Origin: Clostridiales bacterium | GTDB lineage: Bacteria; Bacillota; Clostridia; Oscillospirales; Oscillospiraceae | Assembly (NCBI GenBank): GCA_022770345.1 | Contig: JALEII010000055.1 | Coordinates: 1-40,752, forward strand | DNA: 40,752 bases | Direction: 5' to 3' | Shown: one piece after another, positions 16,856-25,548 of the stretch | How the letters are laid out: every line of letters starts with the position of its first letter | Numbering within the stretch: position 1 is the first letter of the stretch | The notes under the pieces: generated by a model | Database searches by the model: none | The model's input: only the letters and a program-made list of their open reading frames with translations | Told to the model about the DNA's origin: nothing | Position numbers and translations under genes: made by a program

Positions 16856-17296
16856 TTACTTCTGCAAAGAATCACATTCCCGGCGGAGATCAGAAAGATA
16901 CCGCTCCGTCAATGTCAGGTAGGCGGCCAGTTCGGTGGGGGTCCAGGTGGCATACACACGGTCCTCGGCGGCAATGATTCTTCCGGCGGTGGCCTCCGCC
17001 AGCGCAAGGCCCGATTCCGTGAGCCGGGCGCACTTGGACCGGCCCTCGGTCAGCAAAATGACGTAGCCGTTGTCCTCCAGCTTGCTGATGGCGGAGTGAA
17101 GGGTCTGCTTGGGAAGCCCGCTCAACTGGCGAATGACTTTCAGGGAACACTGGCTGCCTGCGTTCAGCAGGGTATAGAGGATATGCATGGTGCTGTCCGC
17201 AAGGCCCAGCTTGGAACTCATCTGATGATAGACCGCATCCGTTTCTGCCAGAAGGTGGTTGATGCGGAGCAGGGCTTTGGAAGGATGGATGGCCAT
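16856..17296 (-). CDS. MarR-family transcriptional regulator
   Basis: This 146-residue winged-helix repressor has helix-turn-helix LKVIRQLSGLPKQTLHSAISKLEDNGYV (DNA-recognition part near the middle) and the wing LLTEGRSKCARLT, flanked by dimerisation helices. An earlier in-frame ATG at 17314 exists, but the AAAGGAGG site lies inside that extension, seven bases before ATG 17296, so the shorter start is right. It probably represses its own promoter and the MATE gene downstream. The ligand is unknown. Confidence 0.9.
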   Translation of the reverse strand: MAIHPSKALLRINHLLAETDAVYHQMSSKLGLADSTMHILYTLLNAGSQCSLKVIRQLSGLPKQTLHSAISKLEDNGYVILLTEGRSKCARLTESGLALAEATAGRIIAAEDRVYATWTPTELAAYLTLTERYLSDLRRECDSLQK

Positions 17297-17328
17297 AGGG
17301 GGGCCTCCTTTCATTTGGGTACCCTTGC

Positions 17329-17357
17329 ATTATAGTACGATTTCGGACAAAAGTCAA
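17329..17357 (-). promoter_or_regulatory. Sigma-A promoter of the marR-MATE operon
   Basis: On the minus strand -35 TTGACT (17352-17357) and -10 TATAAT (17329-17334) with a 17-base spacer. A short GGGTACCC palindrome (17316-17323) lies just downstream and might be part of an operator. Confidence 0.85.
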
Positions 17358-17366
17358 CAAAGAACT

Positions 17367-17389
17367 CCTCCGACTTTGCGGGTCGGAGG
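17367..17389 (-). terminator. Terminator of the HAD phosphatase gene
   Basis: CCTCCGAC/GTCGGAGG with a seven-base loop, then AGTTCTTTGTT on the minus strand, just after the HAD stop and immediately before the marR -35 box. Confidence 0.7.
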
Positions 17390-17395
17390 AAAGGA

Positions 17396-18037
17396 TTACT
17401 TCAGCAAAAATGCCGTCAATTCGGCGGGGGAATCCACCGTGGTAATGGCTCCGGCAGCGTTCATTTCCGCCACGTCGCCGTACCCCCAGGACACGCCCAG
17501 AGCGGGGATGCCCAGGGCCTTGGCCCCCAGAATGTCGAACACCGTGTCGCCTACCATAATGCCGTCGGTCTGGCCGTTGACCCGTTCCAGAAGATAGGAG
17601 AGGACCTGGCTCTTGCTGCCACGCTTGCCGTCCAGGGAGGCCCCGGCGATAATTTCAAAGTAATGGTCCAATTCAAAGTGACGGAGAATGTCTACGCTGG
17701 TGACCTCTGGCTTGGAGGTGGCCACGAACAGCCGCTTTCCGGCATTTTTCAGGGCTTCCAGCATTTCCCGGACGCCGGGGTAGGGGAAATTCTCGTATTT
17801 GCCCACGGTCATGTACCGGCTTCGGTAAACGGCGATGGCCTCGTCTACCTTATCCGCCGGAATGCCGAACTGAATGAACGTCTCGCCCAGGGGCGGGCCG
17901 ACGAATTTCCGCATCGTTTCCGGGCCGGGGACCTCCAGGCCAAAGTGGGAAAGGGCCAGGGCGGCGCATTTGGTGATGCCCTCGCCGGAGTCCGTCAATG
18001 TGCCGTCCAGATCGAAAAATACGCAATTCTGCTCCAT
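17396..18037 (-). CDS. HAD-family phosphatase, phosphoglycolate phosphatase-like
   Basis: This 213-residue cytosolic enzyme has the HAD nucleophile motif FFDLDGTLTDS (Asp9 nucleophile, Asp11 acid/base). TSKPEV carries the motif II/III Thr-Ser and nearby Lys, and MVGDTVFDILGAKALG is the acidic Mg2+ motif IV. A four-helix cap (about 18-85) places it with Gph/PpaX-type enzymes. These hydrolyse small phosphates such as 2-phosphoglycolate or pyrophosphate; the exact substrate is not readable. GGAGG stands eight bases before ATG. It has its own promoter, so it is not simply co-transcribed with ftsH upstream. Confidence 0.9.
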   Translation of the reverse strand: MEQNCVFFDLDGTLTDSGEGITKCAALALSHFGLEVPGPETMRKFVGPPLGETFIQFGIPADKVDEAIAVYRSRYMTVGKYENFPYPGVREMLEALKNAGKRLFVATSKPEVTSVDILRHFELDHYFEIIAGASLDGKRGSKSQVLSYLLERVNGQTDGIMVGDTVFDILGAKALGIPALGVSWGYGDVAEMNAAGAITTVDSPAELTAFLLK

Positions 18038-18067
18038 GCTGCTGCCTCCGTCGTTGCTTTTTGGAAA

Positions 18068-18096
18068 AGTATAGCATATTTTGCGGAGAAATGCAA
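18068..18096 (-). promoter_or_regulatory. Sigma-A-type promoter of the HAD gene
   Basis: On the minus strand -35 TTGCAT (18091-18096), 17 bases, -10 TATACT (18068-18073). It directly abuts the T-run of the ftsH terminator. Confidence 0.75.
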
Positions 18097-18126
18097 ATAA
18101 AAACCGGGGACCAGATCGGTCCCCGG
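18097..18126 (-). terminator. Intrinsic terminator of ftsH
   Basis: CCGGGGACC/GGTCCCCGG with a five-base loop, followed on the minus strand by TTTTTATT. Confidence 0.9.
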
Positions 18127-18133
18127 CGGAAGG

Positions 18134-20026
18134 TTAATGATCTTCGACTTCCGGTGCATCGGTGTTGGCAGGCTTCTTCTCGGCATTTACATAGGCCATC
18201 AGCTCGTCACCGGTGATGGTCTCCTTGGCCAGCAGATACTCGGACACCTCGTCCAGCAGGCCCCGATGGGCCAGCAGCACATTTTTGGCGTCCTGATAGC
18301 AGTCGTCCAGCAGCTTCTTCACCCGCCGGTCTACCAGAGCGGCGGTCTCCTGGGAGCAGTCCAGATAACTCTGGCCGTCCAGATACTGATTCTGCACGGT
18401 GGCGGGAGCCATGAGGCCAAGTTCTTCGTCCATGCCGTAAAGGGCAACCATATTCTTGGCCAAGGCGGTGGCCCGCTGAATGTCGTTGGAAGCGCCGTTG
18501 GTCTTGACGCCGAACACGATCTGCTCGGCTGCCCGGCCGCCTACCAGGGTCCGCAGCTCCACCTTCAGTTCCTCGGCGGTGGAGAGATATTTCTCTTCTT
18601 CCGGAAGATACATGGTGTAGCCCAAGGCCCCATCGGTATGGGGCACGATGGTGATCTTGGATACCGGCTGGGCGTGCTTTTCCAGAGCGGCCACCAGGGC
18701 GTGGCCCACTTCATGATAAGCCACCAGCCGCTTTTCCGTATCCGTCAGCACGGTGTTTTTCTTTTCGGAACCGGCAATGACCGTCTCAAAGGACACCAGC
18801 AGGTCCTCCTGATTCACCGCCTGCCGGTTGTGGCGGACGGCCCGGAGGGCGGCTTCGTTGACCAGATTGGCAAGGTCTGCGCCAACGGCTCCGGCAGTGG
18901 CCTGAGCAATTTTCTTCAGGTCTACGTCCTCGGCCAGACGAATTTTCCGGGTGTGGACCTTCAGGGTGTCCAGACGGCCCTGGAGATTGGGCCGATCCAC
19001 GATGACCCGCCGGTCAAAACGGCCGGGCCGCAGCAGGGCCTTGTCCAGAATTTCGGGCCGGTTGGTAGCGGCCAGACACACGATGCCCTTGGTGGAGTCG
19101 AAGCCGTCGATCTCACCCAGCAGCTGGTTCAGGGTCTGCTCGTTTTCGGAGTTGCCGCCGTAGCGGGAATCTCTGGCCCGGCCCACGGCGTCGATCTCAT
19201 CAATGAAAATAATGCAGGGGGCTACTTTGGCGGCTTGCTGGAACAGATTCCGCACCCGGCTGGCACCTACGCCCACGAACATTTCCACAAAGTCCGAGCC
19301 GGAGATGGAGAAGAAGGGAACGCCCGCTTCTCCGGCCACGGCCTTGGCAAGCAGCGTCTTACCGGTACCCGGAGGGCCTACCAGCAGCGCACCCTTGGGC
19401 AGCTTGGCACCGATGTCCGTGTATTTCTGGGGATTGTGCAGGAAGTCGATGATTTCCTGCAGGGATTCCTTGGCTTCGTCCTGACCGGCCACGTCCTTGA
19501 AGGTCACGCCGGTCTGCTTTTCCATGTAGACCTTGGCGGTGTTCTTGTTGAAGCCGCCCATCATGCCGTCACCACTGAGGCGCTTGGTGACGGAGCGCAT
19601 CATCAGGAAGATTACGGCAAACATAATGACGTAGTAGAGGATCATGATGATGGTGGAGTTGTCCTCCACGATCTTCACGTCCACGTCTTTCACGCCGGAC
19701 TCATAAAGCTCCGTGACCAGGCTCATCACATTCCCGGCAGGCAGGCCCGTGAAGCAGGCCTTCTGGGCGGCGGCAGGCTTGGAAGCCTCGGCCTTGGTCA
19801 GGAAGACGATGCGGTCCGCCCGAATCTCCACTTCCGCCAGCTGACCGGCATCCTTGGCGGCCAGAAAGTCGGAATAGGTGGTCTTGGTGTACTGGGAATT
19901 GGAAACGGCGTTCAGCACCGAGCTGATGAGCAGGATGATGGCGACCGTGACGATCAGGGCGATCCAGATACTTCTGGGACGCTTCTCGTCGCCGCCGTTG
20001 TTGTTGGGGGACTGGTTGTTGTCCAT
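18134..20026 (-). CDS. ftsH: ATP-dependent zinc metalloprotease FtsH
   Basis: This 630-residue membrane AAA+ protease degrades misfolded membrane proteins and regulatory substrates. In order: a polar Asn-rich N-terminus, membrane helix 1 (about 20-40), extracytoplasmic domain, helix 2 (about 124-144), AAA module with Walker A GPPGTGKT (217-224) and Walker B IIFIDE (272-277), the second region of homology around [15 protein letters not shown], then the peptidase domain with zinc motif HEVGH (438-442). An upstream ATG at 20050 adds eight residues, but AAAGGAGG lies just before ATG 20026, which I therefore use. It has its own promoter and terminator. Confidence 0.96.
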   Translation of the reverse strand: MDNNQSPNNNGGDEKRPRSIWIALIVTVAIILLISSVLNAVSNSQYTKTTYSDFLAAKDAGQLAEVEIRADRIVFLTKAEASKPAAAQKACFTGLPAGNVMSLVTELYESGVKDVDVKIVEDNSTIIMILYYVIMFAVIFLMMRSVTKRLSGDGMMGGFNKNTAKVYMEKQTGVTFKDVAGQDEAKESLQEIIDFLHNPQKYTDIGAKLPKGALLVGPPGTGKTLLAKAVAGEAGVPFFSISGSDFVEMFVGVGASRVRNLFQQAAKVAPCIIFIDEIDAVGRARDSRYGGNSENEQTLNQLLGEIDGFDSTKGIVCLAATNRPEILDKALLRPGRFDRRVIVDRPNLQGRLDTLKVHTRKIRLAEDVDLKKIAQATAGAVGADLANLVNEAALRAVRHNRQAVNQEDLLVSFETVIAGSEKKNTVLTDTEKRLVAYHEVGHALVAALEKHAQPVSKITIVPHTDGALGYTMYLPEEEKYLSTAEELKVELRTLVGGRAAEQIVFGVKTNGASNDIQRATALAKNMVALYGMDEELGLMAPATVQNQYLDGQSYLDCSQETAALVDRRVKKLLDDCYQDAKNVLLAHRGLLDEVSEYLLAKETITGDELMAYVNAEKKPANTDAPEVEDH

Positions 20027-20068
20027 ATGGCTGCCTCCTTTGAGACGCATCTATATTTATTACACATC

Positions 20069-20097
20069 ATTCTATCACATTTTCTCCCCGGCTGCAA
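20069..20097 (-). promoter_or_regulatory. Sigma-A-type promoter of ftsH
   Basis: On the minus strand -35 TTGCAG (20092-20097), 17 bases, -10 TAGAAT (20069-20074), about 40 bases before the start codon. No CIRCE or CtsR-like heptad repeat is seen near it. Confidence 0.65.
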
Positions 20098-20169
20098 TGA
20101 ATGATTCCGGAATTTGCGGTGAATTTTCTGTGAATTCCCGGCCGAAAAGGAGAATTCCAGAAAAAGTGG

Positions 20170-20198
20170 TTGTCCAACGGCGGAAAGTCTGCTATAAT
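20170..20198 (+). promoter_or_regulatory. Sigma-A-type promoter of rlmB
   Basis: -35 TTGTCC (20170-20175), 17 bases, -10 TATAAT (20193-20198); transcription should start near 20205. Confidence 0.8.
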
Positions 20199-20207
20199 GA
20201 CTCTGAA

Positions 20208-20228
20208 TCTCAAAATCGGGTTTTGAGA
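20208..20228 (+). promoter_or_regulatory. Stem-loop at the 5' end of the rlmB leader
   Basis: TCTCAAAA pairs perfectly with TTTTGAGA over a TCGGG loop, almost exactly at the predicted mRNA 5' end. A terminal stem of this kind can protect an mRNA from 5' degradation. Confidence 0.5.
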
Positions 20229-20255
20229 AAAACCTGCGGAAACGGAGTGCATCGT

Positions 20256-21104
20256 ATGCAGACGAGAAGATATAATAACGGCCGGAAGGACCGCTTTGAC
20301 CGTCCCGGCCGGCGGGAGGACCGGCAGGATGACCGCCGGGAAACGCCCACCGAGGCCGAGGAGGACGAGTGCCGTCTGGAGGGCCGCAATGCCGTGCAGG
20401 AGGCCCTTCGCTCCGGCCGGACCATCGATAAGGTGTTCGTGGCCAGCGGCGAGGTGGACCATGGCCTCCAGCGGCTGGCCCAGCAGGCCAAGGAGGCGGG
20501 CGCCGTGGTGGTCAGCGTGGACCGGCGGAAGCTGGACACCATGAGCGTGACCCACGCCCATCAGGGCATCATCGCAATGGCTGCAGCCCGGGAATATTCG
20601 ACCATTGACGACATTCTGGCCTATGCAGCCGAAAAAGGCGAGGCAGCGCTGATCGTCCTGTGCGACGAGCTGTCGGACCCCCATAATCTGGGCGCAATTT
20701 TGCGGTCTGCCGAGTGCGCCGGGGCTCACGGGGTCATTATCCCCAAGCGGCGTAGTGTGGGCCTGTCTGCCGTGGTGGCCAAGGCCAGCGCCGGGGCCAT
20801 CGAATTCATGAAGGTGGCACGGGTCACGAATCTGGCCGCCGCCATGGAGGAACTGAAGGAAAAGGGTGTGTGGATCTACGGTACGGCTGCCGAGGGGTCC
20901 ATCCCCATGTACCAGGCGGACCTGAGAGGGCCTGCGGCCATCGTCATCGGTTCCGAGGGCGACGGTATGAGCCGCCTGGTCCGGGAGAAGTGCGACGTGA
21001 CGGTGCATATCCCCATGAAGGGCCGCATTTCCTCCCTGAACGCTTCGGCGGCGGCATCCATTTTGCTCTATGAGGCGGTCCGCCAGAGAGAAACGGAGGC
21101 ATGA
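20256..21104 (+). CDS. rlmB: 23S rRNA (guanosine-2'-O)-methyltransferase RlmB / TrmH-family
   Basis: This 282-residue SpoU/TrmH-class enzyme transfers a methyl group from SAM to a ribose 2'-O in rRNA or tRNA. The N-terminus is a basic Arg/Asp-rich tail (1-35), followed by the small RNA-binding domain (EGRNAVQEAL). The SPOUT domain shows motif 1 LSDPHNLGAILRSAECAGAHG, motif 2 VIGSEGDGM and motif 3 IPMKGRISSLNASAAASILLYE that forms the knotted SAM site. The frame stays open 378 bases upstream, but that stretch covers the ftsH promoter and its own promoter, so ATG 20256 is the start. The ribosome site is weak (CGGAG). Confidence 0.92.
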   Translation: MQTRRYNNGRKDRFDRPGRREDRQDDRRETPTEAEEDECRLEGRNAVQEALRSGRTIDKVFVASGEVDHGLQRLAQQAKEAGAVVVSVDRRKLDTMSVTHAHQGIIAMAAAREYSTIDDILAYAAEKGEAALIVLCDELSDPHNLGAILRSAECAGAHGVIIPKRRSVGLSAVVAKASAGAIEFMKVARVTNLAAAMEELKEKGVWIYGTAAEGSIPMYQADLRGPAAIVIGSEGDGMSRLVREKCDVTVHIPMKGRISSLNASAAASILLYEAVRQRETEA

Positions 21105-21106
21105 GT

Positions 21107-23170
21107 ATGGACGAGGACAAGAACCAGGAACTTCCGGAGCTGGACCTGGAAGCCATTTTGAAGGAATTCGGCGGCGGGGACACGGAAGAACCGGCACAGA
21201 CCGAAGCACCGGTTGAACCGGAGGAAACGACCGTCACTCAGGAGACGGCCCGTATTGAAACGGAGACGGTCGCGGAAGTGACGGAAGCCCAGGCAGAGTC
21301 AAAGCCGGAAGCATCCGTTACCGGGGACACCGTGCGGCTGGAACATGTGGAGGACCTGCGGGAGGAAGTGAAAGAGGAACCCAAGGGGGACCCCCCTGCG
21401 GAGCCGGAAAAGGCCCCGGAAAAAACCGAGGAGGCATTTTCCGGGAATTGGGAGCCGGAATATGAGGAGCCTATGGGGGAGTATATCCCGCCCCAGCCCA
21501 TTCCCTTCCGGCCCCGGGTCCGGCTGGCGGATCTGAAACGGAAAATTATCGCCGGACCGGAAAAACGCTATTACACCCTTTCGGAGCAGGGAGTGGGCAA
21601 GAGCCAGATCGCTTTGCTGCTGAGCCTGCTCACTACGCTTCTGTCTGCCGGACTGACGGCGGCCTACGCCTTTGGGGCTCTTAGCGAGAGCCGGCTGAAG
21701 CTGGTGGTATTTGTTCAGTTCTTTGCCGTGCTGTTCTCGGCGCTGCTGGGAAACCGGCAGCTCATTCAGGGCGTGACGGACGTATTTCATAAGCGGTTTT
21801 CTCTGAACACCATGCTGTTTTTGACTTTTGTCGCCTGCTGTGTGGACGGAGTGCTGGGCCTGCAGGAGGAGCGCATCCCCTGCTGTGCGGCGTTCAGCCT
21901 GGAAATGACCATGGCCATCTTGGCAGGCATCGAACGCCATACCACGGAAATGGGCCAGATGGATACGCTCCGGAAGGCAAATCTGCTGGACGGTCTGTTC
22001 CGCAGCGAGGATTTCTATGAGGGTCGTGGCGGCGTTCTCCGGGGCGAAGGAAACCTGGAGGATTTTCTGGACAATTATCAGGCCCTTTCCAAGCCGGAAA
22101 AGACCAGCGACCGGTACGCCCTCATCGCGTTTCTGGCCAGCGTGGCTCTGGGAGCCGTGGGCGGCGTGTTCCATGGCGTGACCTTTGGGGTGCAGGTGCT
22201 GTCTGTATCGTTGCTGGCGGCAGTCCCGGCCAGCTTCTTCGTGGCATACAGCCGCCCGGCGGCCATTTTGGAGCGGAAGCTCCACCGGGTCGGAGCCGTG
22301 ATCTGCGGCTGGAAGGGCGTGGAGGGCTTCTGCGGAAAGGTCAGTGTGCCGGTAAGCTACACCGACCTGTTCCCGGCGGGCAGCGTGCTGATGAACGGTG
22401 TGAAGTTCTACGGCAAGCGGGACCCTCAGGAGATCATTGCCTACGCCAGCGCTCTGATCCGGGCCTCGGAAAGCGGCCTGTCCCCGATTTTTGACCGGGT
22501 GCTGGAAAGCCGCAACGGCTGCTATTACGATGTGGACGCCTACAGGACCTATGACAACGGCGGCATCGGCGGTGAGATCAACGGAGAGCCGGTGTTGGTA
22601 GGCGTGTTGCCCTTTATGAAGGAAATGGGCGTGGAGGTGCCGGAGGGCATCCGGGTGAACCAGGGTGTCTATGTGGCGGTGGACGGAGAGTTGTGCGGGC
22701 TGTTTGCCCTGAACTTCGCCAAGGACCTGACTGCCGTCGGGGGCATGGCTGCTCTGTGTGCCTCCGGAAAGCTGCAGCCGGTGTTGACAAGTACGGATTT
22801 CTTCCTGACGGAGACCTTTGTGGCGGAGAAATTCAATGTGAATACCCGCCGGATGGCCTTCCCGGAGGAGAATGTGCGTAGAGCCCTGGCGGTGCGGAAG
22901 CCGGAATCGGAAGCCCCGGCTCTGGCACTGATGACCAAGGCGGGCTTGGCCTCCGGAGCCTGCGCCATTACCGGCGCACGGGCCCTGCGGTCTGCCGCCA
23001 AGGCGGGGAACCTCATCCACATGATCGGCGGCGGCGTGGGCCTGGCCCTGATGGCGGCACTGACGGTGCTGGGCAGAGGGGACCTGTTGACACCCAATCA
23101 CCTGTTCCTGTTCCAGCTGGTCTGGATGATCCCCGGCCTCATTGCCTCGGAATGGACCCGGACTGTTTGA
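21107..23170 (+). CDS. Degenerate P-type ATPase-like membrane protein (pseudoenzyme), acidic N-terminus
   Basis: A 687-residue protein coupled to rlmB; GGAGG lies seven bases before ATG 21107 (an ATG at 21101 overlaps the rlmB stop but sits too close to it). Residues 1-125 are Glu/Pro/Thr-rich and probably disordered. Membrane segments follow at about 165-195, 198-215, 235-255, 337-360, 362-385 and two at the C-terminus. The segment around 368-415 (LLAAVPASFFVAYSRPAAIL, then VICGWKGVEGFCGKVSV) aligns with the M4-to-phosphorylation-site region of heavy-metal P-type ATPases. Where DKTGT should be it has TDLFPAGS (about 419-426), and CPC is reduced to VPA. The nucleotide-domain glycines (GGIGGEINGEPVLVG) and a VAVDGELCGLFAL segment remain. 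LTSTDFF (560-566) replaces the TGDN motif, and no GDGxND is seen. ATP-driven transport is therefore unlikely. The homology is my inference from motif order. Confidence 0.75.
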   Translation: MDEDKNQELPELDLEAILKEFGGGDTEEPAQTEAPVEPEETTVTQETARIETETVAEVTEAQAESKPEASVTGDTVRLEHVEDLREEVKEEPKGDPPAEPEKAPEKTEEAFSGNWEPEYEEPMGEYIPPQPIPFRPRVRLADLKRKIIAGPEKRYYTLSEQGVGKSQIALLLSLLTTLLSAGLTAAYAFGALSESRLKLVVFVQFFAVLFSALLGNRQLIQGVTDVFHKRFSLNTMLFLTFVACCVDGVLGLQEERIPCCAAFSLEMTMAILAGIERHTTEMGQMDTLRKANLLDGLFRSEDFYEGRGGVLRGEGNLEDFLDNYQALSKPEKTSDRYALIAFLASVALGAVGGVFHGVTFGVQVLSVSLLAAVPASFFVAYSRPAAILERKLHRVGAVICGWKGVEGFCGKVSVPVSYTDLFPAGSVLMNGVKFYGKRDPQEIIAYASALIRASESGLSPIFDRVLESRNGCYYDVDAYRTYDNGGIGGEINGEPVLVGVLPFMKEMGVEVPEGIRVNQGVYVAVDGELCGLFALNFAKDLTAVGGMAALCASGKLQPVLTSTDFFLTETFVAEKFNVNTRRMAFPEENVRRALAVRKPESEAPALALMTKAGLASGACAITGARALRSAAKAGNLIHMIGGGVGLALMAALTVLGRGDLLTPNHLFLFQLVWMIPGLIASEWTRTV

Positions 23171-23238
23171 CAGAGAATTTTCGGAAATGCGAAACGCCAT
23201 TTGGTGAGTATTGCTAAAAATCCCTCTTTTTTGACGGA

Positions 23239-23274
23239 AATGCCCTGCCGGAGACCCCGGCAGGGCATTTTTTC
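23239..23274 (+). terminator. Intrinsic terminator of the rlmB unit
   Basis: TGCCCTGCCGG pairs with CCGGCAGGGCA over a short loop, followed by six Ts. Confidence 0.92.
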
Positions 23275-23313
23275 GTATTTTTTCATCGAATTACAGAATT
23301 ACCAAAATTGTGA

Positions 23314-23342
23314 TTGATTTTTTGGCTTCCTTCGTGTATAAT
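23314..23342 (+). promoter_or_regulatory. Sigma-A-type promoter of the EF-G-like gene
   Basis: -35 TTGATT (23314-23319), 17 bases, -10 TATAAT (23337-23342). Confidence 0.75.
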
Positions 23343-23354
23343 GTCCCTATTGCA

Positions 23355-23398
23355 GGGCCATATGCCCAAGGATAGCAATAGGATGGGCAATCCCATCC
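23355..23398 (+). promoter_or_regulatory. Two leader hairpins upstream of the EF-G-like gene
   Basis: GGGC/GCCC (23355-23366) and GGATGGG/CCCATCC with a CAAT loop (23381-23398). The second stem ends two bases before the AAAGGAG ribosome site (23401-23407), close enough to affect ribosome loading. Confidence 0.5.
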
Positions 23399-23417
23399 CG
23401 AAAGGAGTTTGACAACC

Positions 23418-25481
23418 ATGTTCACAGCAAACGCAATTCGCAATATTTGCCTGCTCGGTCACAGCGGCAGCGGCAAGACTGCCCTGGCAGAGAGCTTATT
23501 GTACATGACCGGTGCCATCGACCGGATCGGCAAGAACGCCGACGGAAACACCGTTTGTGATTATGATCCCGAGGAAATTCGCCGCCATATTTCCATTTCT
23601 ACCTCCGTGGTGCCGCTGGAATACCATAATGTGAAGCTGAACCTGCTGGATACCCCTGGCGCTTTCGATTTCTCCGGTGCGGTCATGGAGGCCCTCCGGG
23701 CGGCGGATGCCGCCGTCATCGTGCTGTCCGCCAAGGACGGTATCACCGTTGGCTTTGAGAAGGCCTGGAAGTACTGCGAGGAGCGGAATATGCCCCGGTT
23801 CATCTACATTTCCAAGGTAGACGAGGACAACAGCGACTATAACGCCACCTTCAACGCGCTCCGTGAGCACTACGGCAACAAGATTGCCCCTGTGGTGGTG
23901 CCCATCTGGGACGGCTCCAAGCGGGTCACCGGCATCATCGACGTGCTGAACAAGCGGGCTTACGAGATGCAGAACCTGAAGCGGGTGGAAATTCAGGTGC
24001 CGGAGGACAAGGAGCGTGTTATCACCGAGTTCAACGATGCATTGAAGGAATCCGTGGCTGAGACCAGCGACGAGTTCATGGACAAGTTCTTCGGCGGCGA
24101 GGACTTCACCTACCGTGAAATGATTCAGGGCCTCCACAAGGGCGTTACCGACTGCACCCTGTTTCCGGTGTTCTGCGGCTCCGGCGTCACCTGCCTGGGT
24201 TCTCTGATGCTCATGGACCACATGGTGGATCTTCTGCCCAACCCCGAGGAGGGTAACTATCATAAGGCTACCAATGCCGATGGCACCATCGACGAGTTCG
24301 TGGTCTCTCCCGGCGGCGTACCCAGCGTGTTCGTGTGGAAGACTGTTTCCGACCAGTACGGTAAGTTCTCCTATATCAAGGTTCTTTCCGGAACCATTAC
24401 CCCGGATACCACGCTGGTCAACGCCCGTACCGGTGAGACCGAGAAGCTGGGCAGAATGTATGTGATGTGCGGCAAGAAGAATACCGAGGTTAAGGAGCTG
24501 GGCTGCGGCGACATCGGTGCCATTGGCAAGATGGACCGGGTCAAGACCGGTGACACCCTCTGCGACCCCAGAAAGGTCGTTTCCTTGAAGGGCATCCCCT
24601 ATGCTGAGCCTTGCTACTCCATGGCCATCGCACCCAAGGTGAAGGGCCAGGACGAAAAAGTCGGCACGGGCCTGAACCGGCTCAACGAGGAGGACCCCTC
24701 CTTCACCGTGTACAACAACCCGGAGACCAAGCAGTTGGTCATTTCCGGCGCCGGCGATCAGCAGCTGGACGTGATCGTTTCCAAGCTCAAGACCCGCTTC
24801 GGTGTGGATGCCGTGCTGAGCCCGGCGAAGGTCCCCTACCGGGAGCGCATCAAGAAGACTGTGGAGGCCCATGGCCGGCACAAGAAGCAGACCGGCGGCT
24901 CCGGCCAGTTCGGCGATGTGTGGATCCGTTTTGAGCCCCAGGAGGACCAGGACGATATGATCTTCGCCGAGGAAGTGTTCGGCGGCAGCGTGCCCAAGAA
25001 CTTCTATCCCGCCGTGGAAAAGGGCCTGCGGGAAGCGGTCCAGAAGGGTCCCCTGGCCGGGTATCCTATGGTGAATTTGAAGGCCGTGCTGTATGACGGT
25101 TCTTACCATCCCGTGGACCCCAACGAAATGGCCTTCAAGCTGGCAGCCATTCTGGCCTTCAAGGAGGCCATGCCCAATGCCGGTGCGACCCTGCTGGAGC
25201 CCATCGCATCTCTGAAGGTCCGGGTCCCCGCGGACAACATGGGTGATGTGATCGGCGACCTGAACAAGCGCCGTGGCCGCATCATGGGCATGGAGCATGA
25301 CAAGGAGGGCAACGCCGTTGTGGAGGCAGAAGTGCCTATGGCGGAGATGGGTTCCTACGCCATCGACCTACGGGCCATGACCCAGGCCAGAGGTACCTTC
25401 ACCATGCACTTCGAGCGCTATGAGGAAGTGCCCAAGGCCAACCAGGCCAAGGTCATTGCCGATGCCAAGAACGAGGAGTAA
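23418..25481 (+). CDS. Elongation factor G-like GTPase (EF-G paralogue)
   Basis: This 687-residue translational GTPase has the EF-G domain order: G domain, beta-barrel II, III, IV and V. The G1 loop is GHSGSGKT (14-21) instead of the GHIDAGKT of canonical EF-G. G3 is DTPGAFDF, and G4 is SKVD in place of NKxD. These changes mark the EF-G-like subgroup found next to a normal fusA in many bacteria. Domain IV (GGSGQFGDVWIRFEP) and domain V (MGDVIGDLNKRRGRIMGME) are complete, so it can probably bind the ribosome. Whether it drives translocation, recycling or a stress role is not known. ATG 23418 has AAAGGAG ten bases upstream; the in-frame TTG at 23409 is too close. It is monocistronic. Confidence 0.9.
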   Translation: MFTANAIRNICLLGHSGSGKTALAESLLYMTGAIDRIGKNADGNTVCDYDPEEIRRHISISTSVVPLEYHNVKLNLLDTPGAFDFSGAVMEALRAADAAVIVLSAKDGITVGFEKAWKYCEERNMPRFIYISKVDEDNSDYNATFNALREHYGNKIAPVVVPIWDGSKRVTGIIDVLNKRAYEMQNLKRVEIQVPEDKERVITEFNDALKESVAETSDEFMDKFFGGEDFTYREMIQGLHKGVTDCTLFPVFCGSGVTCLGSLMLMDHMVDLLPNPEEGNYHKATNADGTIDEFVVSPGGVPSVFVWKTVSDQYGKFSYIKVLSGTITPDTTLVNARTGETEKLGRMYVMCGKKNTEVKELGCGDIGAIGKMDRVKTGDTLCDPRKVVSLKGIPYAEPCYSMAIAPKVKGQDEKVGTGLNRLNEEDPSFTVYNNPETKQLVISGAGDQQLDVIVSKLKTRFGVDAVLSPAKVPYRERIKKTVEAHGRHKKQTGGSGQFGDVWIRFEPQEDQDDMIFAEEVFGGSVPKNFYPAVEKGLREAVQKGPLAGYPMVNLKAVLYDGSYHPVDPNEMAFKLAAILAFKEAMPNAGATLLEPIASLKVRVPADNMGDVIGDLNKRRGRIMGMEHDKEGNAVVEAEVPMAEMGSYAIDLRAMTQARGTFTMHFERYEEVPKANQAKVIADAKNEE

Positions 25482-25494
25482 ATAAGCAAATTTT

Positions 25495-25535
25495 GCAACC
25501 GCCCCCTGCGGCCAGTCCGCCGGGGGCGGTTGTTG
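25495..25535 (+). terminator. Intrinsic terminator of the EF-G-like gene
   Basis: GCAACCGCCCCC pairs with GGGGGCGGTTG over a 15-base loop, followed by TTGCTTTT. Confidence 0.85.
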
Positions 25536-25548
25536 CTTTTACCGCAAC

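Noticed and set aside
18134..20097. ftsH as a CIRCE or CtsR target
   Set aside because: Neither the CIRCE repeat nor CtsR heptads occur near its promoter.
18137..20104. A 655-codon open frame on the plus strand opposite ftsH
   Set aside because: It mirrors the FtsH codons in a GC-rich genome, gives a low-complexity Gly/His/Val-rich product without domains, and has no ribosome site. Similar antisense frames lie opposite the EF-G-like gene (23496-25298), phoR (30306-31925), and clpB.
21101..21106. ATG 21101 as start of the pseudo-ATPase gene
   Set aside because: It is one base from the end of the GGAGG site; ATG 21107 has correct spacing.
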